64,000 bases of DNA from Paenibacillus lautus NBRC 15380 (GTDB taxonomy: Bacteria > Bacillota > Bacilli > Paenibacillales > Paenibacillaceae), in assembly GCF_004000945.1 (NCBI RefSeq), contig NZ_BIMF01000001.1, forward strand, positions 372,001 to 436,000, given 5' to 3'. The notes beneath the pieces are model-generated. The model saw only the letters and a program-made list of their open reading frames with translations, searched no databases and was not told the DNA's origin. Below are positions 27,338 through 35,638 of this stretch, piece by piece. The first letter of the stretch is position 1, and each line of letters begins with the position of its first letter. The position numbers and the translations under genes are program-made.

Positions 27338-28612
27338 ATGACCGTATGGAAATATCCGTTATCTCGCAGCATGATCCAGCGAAGTATGATTGCAGCCCTC
27401 GGCGCTGCGCTCCTCATGACCCCGCTTCATGCCTTTGCAGCCGATGAAGCGCCCCAAGCCGAGGCATCACCAACGAAAACGCCATCCAGCACCCAATCCA
27501 GCCCCTCGGGTCCAGCACAAATCACGGAGAATCCAACCCGTTCCCTGGCGATCGGAGAGCACCGGCTAATCAGCCGCAAGGAGATCGACCAGAACTGGGA
27601 CGGGCTCGATCCGGATTACACACCGGAGAAGGCGATCGCCGCCGTTAAAGCGCTGCTCTCGGAGGAAGATTTCGAGGCGTTGTTCCCTTACCGGCTAGGT
27701 TCGGCGGAATGGTATAAAGTCGCCAAGGGCAAAGAATACTACAAAGCCGATCAGACGGACTATTTCTCATACGATAATCTCATCCACGCGGTCGCGGAGG
27801 TCTCCAATCTGAAGATCAAGGTCAACACGCGGCAAGGAACCCCTTCCGCGCAGGAGATTTACCGATTAGACAAGGACGCCCGCGTTGAAACACTCGTTGT
27901 GCGTTCAGCTGACTTCCATGCGGCTGAGAACCTTAACCAAGCGATTGAAACCGTTATCATTGACGGTGGCACTTTCCTGAAGGAAGGTTTCAAGAAAGAC
28001 CGCAAGCGCGAGCTGGCAGCCTTCCTCGCCAATCTGTCCCACGAGACGGGCGGAGGCTGGGCTACGGCTCCGGGAGGACCGCTCCGTTGGGGTTTGTTCT
28101 GGAACGAGAACATCGCCGGCCGGACTGGCGTCAACAAGGATGCCTTCGTCGATCCTGACAGCGCTGAGCTGTATCCCGGAACACCAGACAAACGCTATTA
28201 TGGACGGGGACCGATCATGCTCAGCTGGAACTTTAATTACGGCCTGTTCAGTTCCATCATTTATGGTGACAAAAGCGTGCTGCTGGACCATCCGGAGATC
28301 GTTGCCGCTGACGGCAAGATCGGCTACATGACCGCCATCCTGTTCTGGATGACGCCGCAGGACCCGAAGCCTTCCGCCCATGACGTGATGGTTGGCAGAT
28401 GGAAGCCTTCCCCGCTCGAGAAGTTCAGAGGGCTGGGCGATCCCGGCTTCGGTACGACCGTGATGGTCTTGAACGGCTTGGAAGCCAACATCGGTGAAAC
28501 CGAAGGCAGCCCGGTACAGCGGCGCGCCGGCCATTACCGCGATATTACAAGCCGTATGGGCGTTGATATTACCGGAGAGAAAGTAGATACTTTGGGAATG
28601 AGACCCTTCTGA
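27338..28612 (+). CDS. secreted GH19 chitinase-like protein
   Basis: A 424-residue exported protein. ATG at 27338 is chosen since GAGGAG lies 7 bases before it; an ATG two codons upstream is too close. The signal peptide ends near AFA-ADEA, followed by a Pro/Ser/Thr linker. The GH19 fold is shown by FLANLSHETGGGWATA, where the first catalytic Glu sits at about residue 236, and by KRYYGRGPIMLSWNFNYG and WMTPQDPKPSAHDVM. GH19 enzymes cut chitin by inversion; lysozyme-like action on peptidoglycan is another possibility. It stands alone with a long untranslated leader. Confidence 0.88.
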   Translation: MTVWKYPLSRSMIQRSMIAALGAALLMTPLHAFAADEAPQAEASPTKTPSSTQSSPSGPAQITENPTRSLAIGEHRLISRKEIDQNWDGLDPDYTPEKAIAAVKALLSEEDFEALFPYRLGSAEWYKVAKGKEYYKADQTDYFSYDNLIHAVAEVSNLKIKVNTRQGTPSAQEIYRLDKDARVETLVVRSADFHAAENLNQAIETVIIDGGTFLKEGFKKDRKRELAAFLANLSHETGGGWATAPGGPLRWGLFWNENIAGRTGVNKDAFVDPDSAELYPGTPDKRYYGRGPIMLSWNFNYGLFSSIIYGDKSVLLDHPEIVAADGKIGYMTAILFWMTPQDPKPSAHDVMVGRWKPSPLEKFRGLGDPGFGTTVMVLNGLEANIGETEGSPVQRRAGHYRDITSRMGVDITGEKVDTLGMRPF

Positions 28613-28650
28613 TACGAAACCGGTCACATTTGATGGTATCATCTAATAAT

Positions 28651-28696
28651 CGCCCTCTGGCAAATGGATGTTTTCTGCCTCCACTGCCACAGGGCG
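28651..28696. terminator. hairpin between convergent genes
   Basis: CGCCCTCTGGCA (28651-28662) pairs with TGCCACAGGGCG (28685-28696) except for one C-C mismatch, across a 22-base loop. It separates the chitinase and YjbR-like genes. The T run is poor, so strength is uncertain. Confidence 0.5.
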
Positions 28697-28716
28697 ATAC
28701 TTCATTTCAGCAGGCC

Positions 28717-29082
28717 TCATACCAGCCGCTGAGAGATCGCAACGCGCTGAGCTTTCGGTAAACTTTTCAGCACCAAATCATAGGAATGATCAATCATATC
28801 GTGGAGGTCCGCTTCCGTTAAGGAACCATCCACGGCAACCGTATTCCAATGTTTCTTGTTGAGATGATACCCAGGTTGCACGGCGTCATGCTGCTGGCGC
28901 AAATTCTCCGCGATCACCGGATCGCATTTCAGGGAAATATGGCTGACCTTCTCTCCTGCCGTTGTGGTAATCAGGGCAAACATTTTGCCGCCAACCTTCA
29001 TGACGATCGGAAGCGGTCCGAACGGATAGTCCTCGACTGCAGCTTTCTTCGAAAGACAGTAAGCAATGAGTGGGCTTCGCAC
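28717..29082 (-). CDS. MmcQ/YjbR family protein
   Basis: A 121-residue cytoplasmic protein with the CyaY-like fold of the MmcQ/YjbR family: EDYPFGPLPIVMKVGGKMFALI, ISLKCDPVIAENLRQQHDAVQPGYHLNKKHWNTV and a C-terminal DLHDMIDHSYDLVLKSLPK helix. The family is thought to bind DNA but its role is unknown. The frame begins with GTG at 29082, with GAAGGAG about 12 bases upstream; no better start exists before residue 28. Confidence 0.85.
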   Translation of the reverse strand: MRSPLIAYCLSKKAAVEDYPFGPLPIVMKVGGKMFALITTTAGEKVSHISLKCDPVIAENLRQQHDAVQPGYHLNKKHWNTVAVDGSLTEADLHDMIDHSYDLVLKSLPKAQRVAISQRLV

Positions 29083-29228
29083 CTGGAAATTCTCTCCTTC
29101 TAGTTCAGATCTATTTGATTATAGTAGATGACGTTCCCCTGTTCAATTCCGTTCCTGTTTTGTTCATGCTCCGTTCATATAACTCTTGTATATTGGGACT
29201 GATTCAGATGCAAGGGGGCGATTTATCC

Positions 29229-29621
29229 ATGTTGAAATACAGCAAGTGGCTGATGCGGATTGCGGCAATCTATATGCTCATCGGCGCTTTGATCGGAGCG
29301 GACATGGCAGGAAAAAGCAACTACAGCATGGTTGCAGGCCACGCACATATTCTGGTGGTAGGCTGGCTGACCTTATTTGCCTATGGCATGTTCTACTACG
29401 TGTTTCGAGAAAAACTCAGTATGAGAAAGACGGCTGCGCTGCACTTCTGGACGAGTATTCTCGGGGGCGGGATCATGCCTCTCGGCATGCTGATGTATTA
29501 TCAAACGCAGAATACGGCAACCCTGCTGGCCTTTATCATTCCGGCGTCGATTCTGCTTGTCGCAGCAGTTTTATTTATCACCTTATTGTTTTTCGATAAA
29601 AAATTGTTTTCGAGCACATAG
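29229..29621 (+). CDS. 131-residue four-helix membrane protein with His-x-His motif
   Basis: Start at 29229 (MLKYSKWLMRIAA) follows AGGGGGC; a longer frame overlaps the divergent gene. Four hydrophobic segments are seen (about 8-27, 34-54, 65-85, 98-122). The second begins MVAGHAHILVVGWLTLFAYG: a His-Ala-His at the membrane edge followed by Gly-Trp, reminiscent of the heme-ligand helix of heme-copper oxidase subunit I. It could bind heme or copper or sense redox state. It is a single gene with no obvious partner. Family not recognised with certainty. Confidence 0.75.
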   Translation: MLKYSKWLMRIAAIYMLIGALIGADMAGKSNYSMVAGHAHILVVGWLTLFAYGMFYYVFREKLSMRKTAALHFWTSILGGGIMPLGMLMYYQTQNTATLLAFIIPASILLVAAVLFITLLFFDKKLFSST

Positions 29622-29702
29622 CTTGGATCAAGGCCATCGTGGAGGCTTGCTCTACTTTTTCCGCATATGCTGAACAAAAAAAGAGGGGTGAGCCTCTTAA
29701 CT

Positions 29703-30458
29703 ATGAGCTATAAAAGCAGTACCATCAAAAGCAAGTGGAAGAAAACGAAATGGTTAAACGAAGATGCTTACTTCAGGCAGTACGTGCCGCACACGCTGCC
29801 GTTCAGCAAAAAAAACCTGAACTCCATGCTGGCGAGCTACTCCACGGTGTTCTTTAAACCCACGGATGGTTCAGGCGGCAGGAACATTATCCGGATTCGC
29901 AAAACAGACGGGGGCTACACAAGCCAGCTGAACACGACGAAAACGTCGTACTCAAGCTCATCTCAATTGTACCGCGATCTGAATCGCTTTGCGGGGAGCA
30001 GACCTTATCTGCTGCAAAAAGGAATTCGCTTGGCCAAAAGCAATGGCAAGCCGTTCGATATCCGGGTGATGGTCCAGAAGACTAGGCAGGGCACCTGGGG
30101 CAGCACCGCCCTATTCACGAAGGTGGGCAAACCGAACAAAGTCGCCACCAATTATAATCAGGGCGGCTCCATCGGCACGTTCAAAAAGACGATGAGCGGC
30201 GCCAATTTCGGCCCGGCCTTCACCCAGCAGCTCGAGTCTGAACTCAAGGGACTCGGCGTTGCCGTGGGCAAAAACTTTGACCGCCACTATCGCGGCTTCA
30301 AGGAACTGGGACTGGATGTCGCCGTGGATGCAAGCGGAAGACCCTGGATTCTCGAGGTTAACACCAGACCTCAAATTTATCCGCTCAAAACGTTAAAAGA
30401 TCACAGCCTGTACTATAAGGTTCTGTCTTACGGGAAGCATTATGGACGTACGAAATAA
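29703..30458 (+). CDS. YheC/YheD-like ATP-grasp protein
   Basis: A 251-residue cytoplasmic protein of the YheC/YheD endospore-coat-associated family, which adopts an ATP-grasp fold. Visible are KKNLNSMLASYSTVFFKPTDGSGGRN with the nucleotide-binding Lys and Gly-rich loop, YLLQKGIRLAKSNGKPFDIRVMVQK, and the metal-binding end GLDVAVDASGRPWILEVNTRPQ. Start at 29703 (MSYKSST); GAGGGG is 14 bases upstream, so an in-frame start 12 codons earlier cannot be excluded. It probably ligates an amino acid or peptide during sporulation; substrate unknown. A strong terminator follows. Confidence 0.85.
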   Translation: MSYKSSTIKSKWKKTKWLNEDAYFRQYVPHTLPFSKKNLNSMLASYSTVFFKPTDGSGGRNIIRIRKTDGGYTSQLNTTKTSYSSSSQLYRDLNRFAGSRPYLLQKGIRLAKSNGKPFDIRVMVQKTRQGTWGSTALFTKVGKPNKVATNYNQGGSIGTFKKTMSGANFGPAFTQQLESELKGLGVAVGKNFDRHYRGFKELGLDVAVDASGRPWILEVNTRPQIYPLKTLKDHSLYYKVLSYGKHYGRTK

Positions 30459-30484
30459 ACAAAGATACTTCAGTCGCTGAAACA

Positions 30485-30513
30485 AAACGGCCGGGCATAA
30501 TGCCCGGCCGTTT
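30485..30513. terminator. strong bidirectional terminator
   Basis: Thirteen-base perfect arms AAACGGCCGGGCA / TGCCCGGCCGTTT with a 3-base loop lie between the convergent ATP-grasp and RidA genes. Confidence 0.88.
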
Positions 30514-30566
30514 GGCTCAACCTCATTTATAACTTTATGTTTAGTTACCTCGAAGAGCGCTTATTA

Positions 30567-30953
30567 TTACGGCTTGCTGGCTACCACTTCAATCTCAACA
30601 AGACCATCCTTCGGCAATCGGGCAACCTCTACGGCGCTCCGTGCCGGATACGGTTCGGCAAAGAAAGAAGCATACACCTCGTTGACTGCTTGAAAATCGT
30701 TCATGTCCTTCAGGAAGACGGTCGTCTTGACGATATGCTCCATGCCGAAGCCGGCAGCTTCCAGGATCGCTTTCACGTTAAGCAGGGAGCGTTTCGCCTG
30801 TTCTTCCACCGTCGGCGCAAATTGCCCCGACGCATCCATACCAAGCTGGCCGGATGTAAACAGAAGATTTCCGTATTGCACGGCTTGGGAATAAGGGCCG
30901 ATTGCTCCTGGAGCCTGCTGGGTTGCGATGGTTTTTCTCTCTTGTTGTGTCAT
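30567..30953 (-). CDS. ridA: RidA family enamine/imine deaminase
   Basis: A 128-residue protein that hydrolyses reactive 2-aminoacrylate/2-iminobutanoate to the 2-keto acid plus ammonia. Conserved features: GAIGPYSQAVQYGNLLFTSGQLG near residues 16-38, KTTVFLKDMNDFQAVNEVYASFF, and YPARSAVEVARLPKDGLVEIEVVA containing the substrate-binding Arg and the Glu near the C-terminus. It acts as a trimer in the cytoplasm. It lies downstream of an NhaC transporter and a PLP lyase that can make 2-aminoacrylate, a sensible metabolic link. Confidence 0.95.
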   Translation of the reverse strand: MTQQERKTIATQQAPGAIGPYSQAVQYGNLLFTSGQLGMDASGQFAPTVEEQAKRSLLNVKAILEAAGFGMEHIVKTTVFLKDMNDFQAVNEVYASFFAEPYPARSAVEVARLPKDGLVEIEVVASKP

Positions 30954-31034
30954 GGTGTTCTCTCCTCTTTAGCGTATAGATTCACGCATTTATATTAATG
31001 ATTTGTTGCCTTGTTCCAAAGAAATATTCAATCC

Positions 31035-31122
31035 TGATTCATCCTGCATGAATTGGAGCGATGCAGTTCCTGATCCATCCTGCATGAATGGACCGTTGCA
31101 GATCCTGCATCATCCGCATGAG
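31035..31122. repeat. tandem palindromic repeats, 35-36 bp, two and a half copies
   Basis: Units at 31035-31070 and 31071-31105 share CATCCTGCATGAAT and TGCAG, and a shortened third begins at 31106. Each unit holds the small inverted repeat TCATCCTGCATGA (arms TCAT/ATGA). They lie between ridA and the antiporter gene. Copy number and spacing are too irregular for CRISPR. Confidence 0.7.
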
Positions 31123-31139
31123 GCTAGTTCCGGTTCCCG

Positions 31140-32612
31140 TTATGCGGCTTTTTCGTATTCCTTTAGCATTTCCTCCTGCTGCTCGGGGGTAAGCTTCGCA
31201 ATACCGAACCCGGTAAAACCCCAGATCGTCGCAAAAATAATGCCAGTCCAGCACAGCACCGCCCAAGGTAAATAGGATAGTGTCGCTACGCCCAGTGTAC
31301 CGGCCATATAGGCACCCGCTGCCGTCCATGGCAGAATCGGTTCGGTAATGGCGGCAGAATCCTCTACCGTACGCCCCAGGTTCTTCGGATGGAGACCGCG
31401 CCGGATGTAAGCCTCACGGAGCATCTCGCCCGGCATCAGAATGGAGACCTGCCCGTTACTGGTCACACCGATCATGGTCAAGCCTGTTGCAATTGTGGCC
31501 AGGATCAACGATCCCGTGGAACGCACATGCTTTAAGAGCTTATCGACAATCAGCTCCAGCGATTTGGTCAGCGATATCGTGCCGGCAAATGTGATCGCGC
31601 TGAAACAGATAAGCAATGTCCCCATCATGGAACTCATGCCGCCCCGGTTAATGAGACGCGGAATATCCGCAATGACAGCGTTCGGATCAAAACCGCTAAC
31701 ATGTACCATCGCGATATCGAATCCGCTTACAACCGAAGTCACAACGTCTTGCAGCGTAAACCCATGAAATATCATGCCGTTCGCCATTGCTACGAACGAT
31801 GACAGCAGCATGACGGGAATCGTAGGCTTCTTGGTGATCGAGCCGTACAGGACGATCAGCACGGGCAGGATCAGAAGCACATTCCAATCGTATATCGTTG
31901 CCATCGTGTTCATGATCTCCGTCACCTTCTCAGGAACCCCGGTGCTGGACACATGTGTGTTCAATCCCGTGACTACGTATACGATCCCCGCCACGAAAAA
32001 GGACGGTAGCGTTGTATACAGCAAATGGCTGATATGCTCATACAGATTAACGCCAGTGGACAAAGCCGCGATGTTGGTTGTATCCGAAAGGGGCGAAAGC
32101 TTGTCCCCGAAGTAAGCCCCCGCTACAACCGCTCCGGCCACAGCCGCAAGATTGGCGTCCATTCCGGCGCCAACTCCCATGAAGGCAACCCCGATGGTCC
32201 CTGCGGAACCCCAGGAGGTGCCCGTACATACGGAGACCACGGACGTCACGAGAAAAGCGGTGATCAGCAAAAACTGCGGATCGATGATTTTTAGGCCGTA
32301 GTAGATCATCATGGGGATGGTCCCGCCAACCATCCACGCGCCGATCATAAATCCGACCACAATCAGAATGAGGATGGCGGGCATAGTTTTCGCAATTTTT
32401 TGCGAGATGGATTCCAATATATCGTTGTAGCTGTAACCCAGCTTGATCGCGATCAGGCCTGCGACAATGGCTGATACAATAATCAGCGGTTCGGGCGGCA
32501 GCTCAAATAATACGTAACCAAGGCACAGCAAAATCACCATCGTAAAAATCGGAAGCAGCGCCAGAAACATGGTCGGCTGCTTTATCGTACGTTCCTCTTT
32601 TGGCTTAACCAT
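31140..32612 (-). CDS. nhaC: Na+/H+ antiporter, NhaC family
   Basis: A 490-residue membrane protein with about eleven hydrophobic segments. Start at 32612 (MVKPKEERTIKQPTMF) follows AGGGGG; a 41-codon upstream extension lacks a site. Family signatures: SVCTGTSWGSAGTIGVAFMGVG, AVVAGAYFGDKLSPLSDTTN and the symmetric GMSSMMGTLLICFSAITFAG and WTAAGAYMAGTLGV. NhaC relatives exchange Na+ for H+, or malate for lactate (MleN), and some carry methionine. Neighbouring MalY/PatB lyase and RidA hint at a sulfur-amino-acid substrate, but this is inference. Confidence 0.92.
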   Translation of the reverse strand: MVKPKEERTIKQPTMFLALLPIFTMVILLCLGYVLFELPPEPLIIVSAIVAGLIAIKLGYSYNDILESISQKIAKTMPAILILIVVGFMIGAWMVGGTIPMMIYYGLKIIDPQFLLITAFLVTSVVSVCTGTSWGSAGTIGVAFMGVGAGMDANLAAVAGAVVAGAYFGDKLSPLSDTTNIAALSTGVNLYEHISHLLYTTLPSFFVAGIVYVVTGLNTHVSSTGVPEKVTEIMNTMATIYDWNVLLILPVLIVLYGSITKKPTIPVMLLSSFVAMANGMIFHGFTLQDVVTSVVSGFDIAMVHVSGFDPNAVIADIPRLINRGGMSSMMGTLLICFSAITFAGTISLTKSLELIVDKLLKHVRSTGSLILATIATGLTMIGVTSNGQVSILMPGEMLREAYIRRGLHPKNLGRTVEDSAAITEPILPWTAAGAYMAGTLGVATLSYLPWAVLCWTGIIFATIWGFTGFGIAKLTPEQQEEMLKEYEKAA

Positions 32613-32695
32613 TATGGATTCCCCCTGGATGTAAATAAGAAAACCTCTATCGACGTACCTTCTCAGAAGACAGACCGCATATAGCGGAATTTTTT

Positions 32696-32732
32696 CTTGC
32701 GAGATAAGGATGGTAAGCCTTTGAAGTTTATT
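32696..32732. repeat. dispersed 37-bp repeat, copy 1
   Basis: The segment beginning CTTGCGAGATAAGGATGG and continuing through AAGCCTTTGAAG matches 55562-55598 at about 32 of 37 positions, in the same orientation. It lies in the gap between the lyase and antiporter genes. Confidence 0.55.
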
Positions 32733-32758
32733 CATTCTGATCTCTTAAACTTTGGTTG

Positions 32759-33931
32759 TTAACGATGCAGCGGATAAGCCGCGGCAAGCCGCTCCAGACC
32801 TTCCTTCAATACAGGGCGCGGCGCAGCCACGTTGACCCTGATGTAGCCTTCACCTCCGGGACCGAAGGATGAACCGAAGCTGACGCTGACGCGCGCTTTT
32901 TCCTGGATCCACTCCACCAAATCCTTTTCATGGCTGCTCACGGCCGTACAGTCGACCCACAACAGATACGTCCCCTCAGGTTCGATCACGGCCAGCTCAG
33001 GCATATGATCCGTTATGAAAGTTCGGGCATAAGCAATGTTGTCTTTGATATAAGCACGAAGTTCCGTTAACCATTCATCACACGATGTGTATGCGACTTC
33101 CAACGCAGGCACGGAGAAGAATGTGGGATTATGAATTCCGGCCTGCAGCAGACCGTGTTTAAACCGCTCCCGAAGCGCAGCATTGGGAATAATGATGTTA
33201 GCGATCTCGAGACTAGCCAGGTTAAAGGTTTTGCCCGGTGACGTGCAGATAATGGAACGATTCGCAACCTCTTCGGACAGCTTGGCGATGACGGTATGCT
33301 CGTGTCCCTCATGAATGAAATCAGCATGAATATCATCGGACACGATCAGTGCGTCATACCGGATGCAAAACTTCGCCATGCGTTCAAGCTCATCCCTCGT
33401 CCATACGCGGCCCACCGGATTGTGAGGGGATATGAGCAGGACCATCTTGACCCCTTCCTTCATCCGCCGTTCCATATCGTCAAAATCGATCTCATACCTT
33501 CCGTCCACAAGTCTTAGCGGGCTTTCAACCAATATCCGGTCATTTAACGTAACCGCTTTCGCAACAGGCTGATAAACAGGCGTGTGGACAAGAATTCTGT
33601 CTCTGGCTTCCGTGAATTTCTGAATAATGACCGAAACGGCTTGCACAATGCGCGGACAAAATACGATCCAATCGGGCTCGACCTGCCAGTCATAGGCCTT
33701 ATCGAGCCATGTACGGACAGCTTCGAAGTAAGGCGGAAACGGATCGGTATATCCGTAAATGCCGTGACGAGCTGCCTCTGCCACCTTATCCACCACCATA
33801 GGCGGTGCCGGCAGATCCATATCCGCCACGGAGAGAGCGATCATGTCGCTCCCCATGCTCTGCGCCATCCCGTCCCATTTTGCGCTGTTCGTGCCAAACC
33901 GGCTGACGACCTTGTCAAAGTTATATGTCAT
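32759..33931 (-). CDS. patB: MalY/PatB family PLP enzyme, cystathionine beta-lyase
   Basis: A 390-residue fold-type-I PLP enzyme. The start at 33931 (MTYNFDKVVSRF) follows GGAAGG. Features: AKWDGM and SVADMDLPAPPMV at the N-terminus, GIYGYTDP, SPHNPVGRVW, SDDIHADF with the Asp that holds the pyridine nitrogen, and Lys234 in TSPGKTFNLASLE for the Schiff base. MalY/PatB enzymes split cystathionine or cysteine to pyruvate and ammonia via 2-aminoacrylate. It follows a YheO-like regulator by 56 bases and precedes nhaC and ridA. Confidence 0.92.
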   Translation of the reverse strand: MTYNFDKVVSRFGTNSAKWDGMAQSMGSDMIALSVADMDLPAPPMVVDKVAEAARHGIYGYTDPFPPYFEAVRTWLDKAYDWQVEPDWIVFCPRIVQAVSVIIQKFTEARDRILVHTPVYQPVAKAVTLNDRILVESPLRLVDGRYEIDFDDMERRMKEGVKMVLLISPHNPVGRVWTRDELERMAKFCIRYDALIVSDDIHADFIHEGHEHTVIAKLSEEVANRSIICTSPGKTFNLASLEIANIIIPNAALRERFKHGLLQAGIHNPTFFSVPALEVAYTSCDEWLTELRAYIKDNIAYARTFITDHMPELAVIEPEGTYLLWVDCTAVSSHEKDLVEWIQEKARVSVSFGSSFGPGGEGYIRVNVAAPRPVLKEGLERLAAAYPLHR

Positions 33932-33987
33932 GATGTCACCTTCCATTGTTTCAAGATGCACTACTTGAATATTAGGGTACAAGCCGC

Positions 33988-34659
33988 TTATTTCAGCTTC
34001 TGCAAATAGCGATACACGGTAGGCTCCGATATGGATAAAGCCGCGGCAACCTTCGAAACTCCGCCCTTCAGCAGAAACACGCCTTGCTCGTTCAATTCCT
34101 TCACAATCTCGATCTTCTCGTTCGAAGATAAACGGTCCGCCGGAATGCTGATTCTACCAAGGACGGTCTGGATGATGTGCTGAAGCAAATCGTCCACGTT
34201 CCCCTGCAGGTATTCGGTGGACGGCTTGTCCTCCTTGGGTGCATCCAGGGCTGCCGGCGGCGTAAGTGAACCTCCGCGCAAAATGCTGTTGATCCAGTCG
34301 GCCGCAACCTCCATATGTGTGATGTCGATGTTAAGGCACATAAGGCCAACCAGCTCGTCGCTCCCGTTCTTAATAAAATACGTAGACGATCGGAAGGTCT
34401 GCCCCCGCGCGCTGGAAGCTTTGTAGTTCGCGATGAACTGCTCTTCGCGGTAGGCCTCCGCCTTCAAAATCTTCAATACGAGGTCTGTCGAGGCATCGCC
34501 GACCCTGCGTCCGCTTATATGGCCGTTCTCGATAAAGATGATGGAGCGTTCCGGATCGCTGATATCGTGAACGACCACCTCGCATTGAGGTCCGATGATC
34601 GCCGCGATAAAAGAAGCAATCGGAAAATAGCTTTCAAGCAGCTGCTGGTTTCCATTCAT
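33988..34659 (-). CDS. YheO-like PAS/helix-turn-helix regulator
   Basis: A 223-residue cytoplasmic regulator. Start at 34659 (MNGNQQLLESYF) follows GGGAGAGG. An N-terminal YheO-type PAS domain (AAIIGPQCEVVVHDISDPERSIIFIENGHISGR, FRSSTYFIKNGSDELVGLMCLNID) is joined to a C-terminal helix-turn-helix ending GGVSKVAAALSISEPTVYRYLQKLK. The domain order is typical of the family, members of which sense small metabolites such as amino acids. It leads the lyase/antiporter group and probably controls it. A perfect 14-bp palindrome 70 bases upstream may be its operator. Confidence 0.9.
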   Translation of the reverse strand: MNGNQQLLESYFPIASFIAAIIGPQCEVVVHDISDPERSIIFIENGHISGRRVGDASTDLVLKILKAEAYREEQFIANYKASSARGQTFRSSTYFIKNGSDELVGLMCLNIDITHMEVAADWINSILRGGSLTPPAALDAPKEDKPSTEYLQGNVDDLLQHIIQTVLGRISIPADRLSSNEKIEIVKELNEQGVFLLKGGVSKVAAALSISEPTVYRYLQKLK

Positions 34660-34728
34660 GAAGAGCCTCTCCCTTCTCTGATAAACCATCATTTTTTATG
34701 AGTGTCATCACTTACAATATAATAATTA

Positions 34729-34742
34729 ATTATCATGATAAT
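34729..34742. promoter_or_regulatory. perfect 14-bp palindrome upstream of the YheO-like gene
   Basis: ATTATCATGATAAT lies in a very AT-rich stretch (34700-34765) that probably contains the promoter. It is a candidate operator for the regulator next to it. Confidence 0.45.
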
Positions 34743-34863
34743 ATTATATTATAATAATAAACCGTTTACAATACTCTTGTCAAAAAAAGTCGATCGCTGC
34801 TCAAAACACCCTGCAATCGTCAAATATGGTTCGCCATACTACAGGATTTTGGCTGAATGCCAT

Positions 34864-34914
34864 AAAAAAGGCTCTTGCGAGCGGTCAAACATGACCACCC
34901 GCGAAGAGCCTTTC
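34864..34914 (-). terminator. terminator of the CYTH gene
   Basis: AAAGGCTCTT (34867-34876) pairs with AAGAGCCTTT (34904-34913) with an inner stem of CG/GGTC pairs; six Ts follow on the minus strand. The remaining bases between 34660 and 34998 show no gene. Confidence 0.85.
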
Positions 34915-34998
34915 TTACAATCATATGAGAAAGCCCAGTATCCACATCCTAGTTGCATGCGTTTCCTATGTCGGCCATCCCTTTCGTGACTATATCCG

Positions 34999-35508
34999 TT
35001 AGGCTTCCCTGCCTGCATGCAGCTGCAGATCCCGCCATACCTTCTTGTTGCTGTATTGTTTATCCGTGCTGATATCTTGTCCGAACCATGCCGGCGGGAC
35101 AAAGCCATCTGCAGCTTCCATGGAAGGAAACTCTACTTCCAGCACCAGCAAGCTTATCTGCGCATAATCGTCGATTTCGATGATCGTGCTGCCCCATCGG
35201 GCGGTTACCCGTCTCTTGGTCAGCGGAATTGCGCCATGTGCCTTCACCACTTGGTCATAGAGTCCTTCGGAGATCGCGTACTCCATTTCCTCCCTGGCAA
35301 TCCCCCACCCTTTTTTGAACGTATGGGTGAATTCAAGCTGACCCGTTTTCACATCCGTTATTTTGCGGACCCGAAGCTCCTGATCCCCATCCAGCGCCAA
35401 ATACGTCTGCTCGATGAACTGCTCTTTTTCGACCACGATGGTTCCTTCCGATATCAAGTCTTCCGGGTAAGCCTCCAAAAGGTATTTGCGTTCGATTTCA
35501 ATCGCCAT
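34999..35508 (-). CDS. CYTH domain protein
   Basis: A 169-residue protein starting at 35508 with the eponymous EIERKYLL at residues 4-11, the N-terminal strand of the triphosphate-tunnel fold. Further tunnel residues appear in LRVRKITDVKTGQLEFTHTFKK, REEMEYAI, KRRVTARWG and LVLEVEF. Bacterial CYTH proteins hydrolyse inorganic tripolyphosphate or nucleoside triphosphates, and some make cAMP. The ATG at 35508 is preferred over two upstream ATGs that overlap the GGAGG ribosome site. Single gene with its own terminator. Confidence 0.92.
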   Translation of the reverse strand: MAIEIERKYLLEAYPEDLISEGTIVVEKEQFIEQTYLALDGDQELRVRKITDVKTGQLEFTHTFKKGWGIAREEMEYAISEGLYDQVVKAHGAIPLTKRRVTARWGSTIIEIDDYAQISLLVLEVEFPSMEAADGFVPPAWFGQDISTDKQYSNKKVWRDLQLHAGREA

Positions 35509-35583
35509 AGTCGTCATATCCTCCAATCGATGATCCCCTCTGTACTGATTCCATTATAAGGATCGATCACCGCAGCGACAAAC

Positions 35584-35623
35584 AAAAACGATAGAAGGTA
35601 TGCGCAAGGCACCCTTCTATCGT
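35584..35623 (-). terminator. terminator of the second DinB-like gene
   Basis: AAACGATAGAAGG (35584-35596) and CCTTCTATCGTTT (35611-35623) form a 13-bp stem followed on the minus strand by a T-rich run. Confidence 0.88.
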
Positions 35624-35638
35624 TTCGTGTTCATCGTA

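Noticed and set aside
31035..31122. CRISPR-like array
   Set aside because: Only two and a half units, directly abutting without unique spacers, and no cas genes in the window.
32613..32735. N-terminal 41-codon extension of the NhaC protein
   Set aside because: A strong AGGGGG site stands directly before the internal ATG at 32612; the extension has no site and holds the dispersed repeat.
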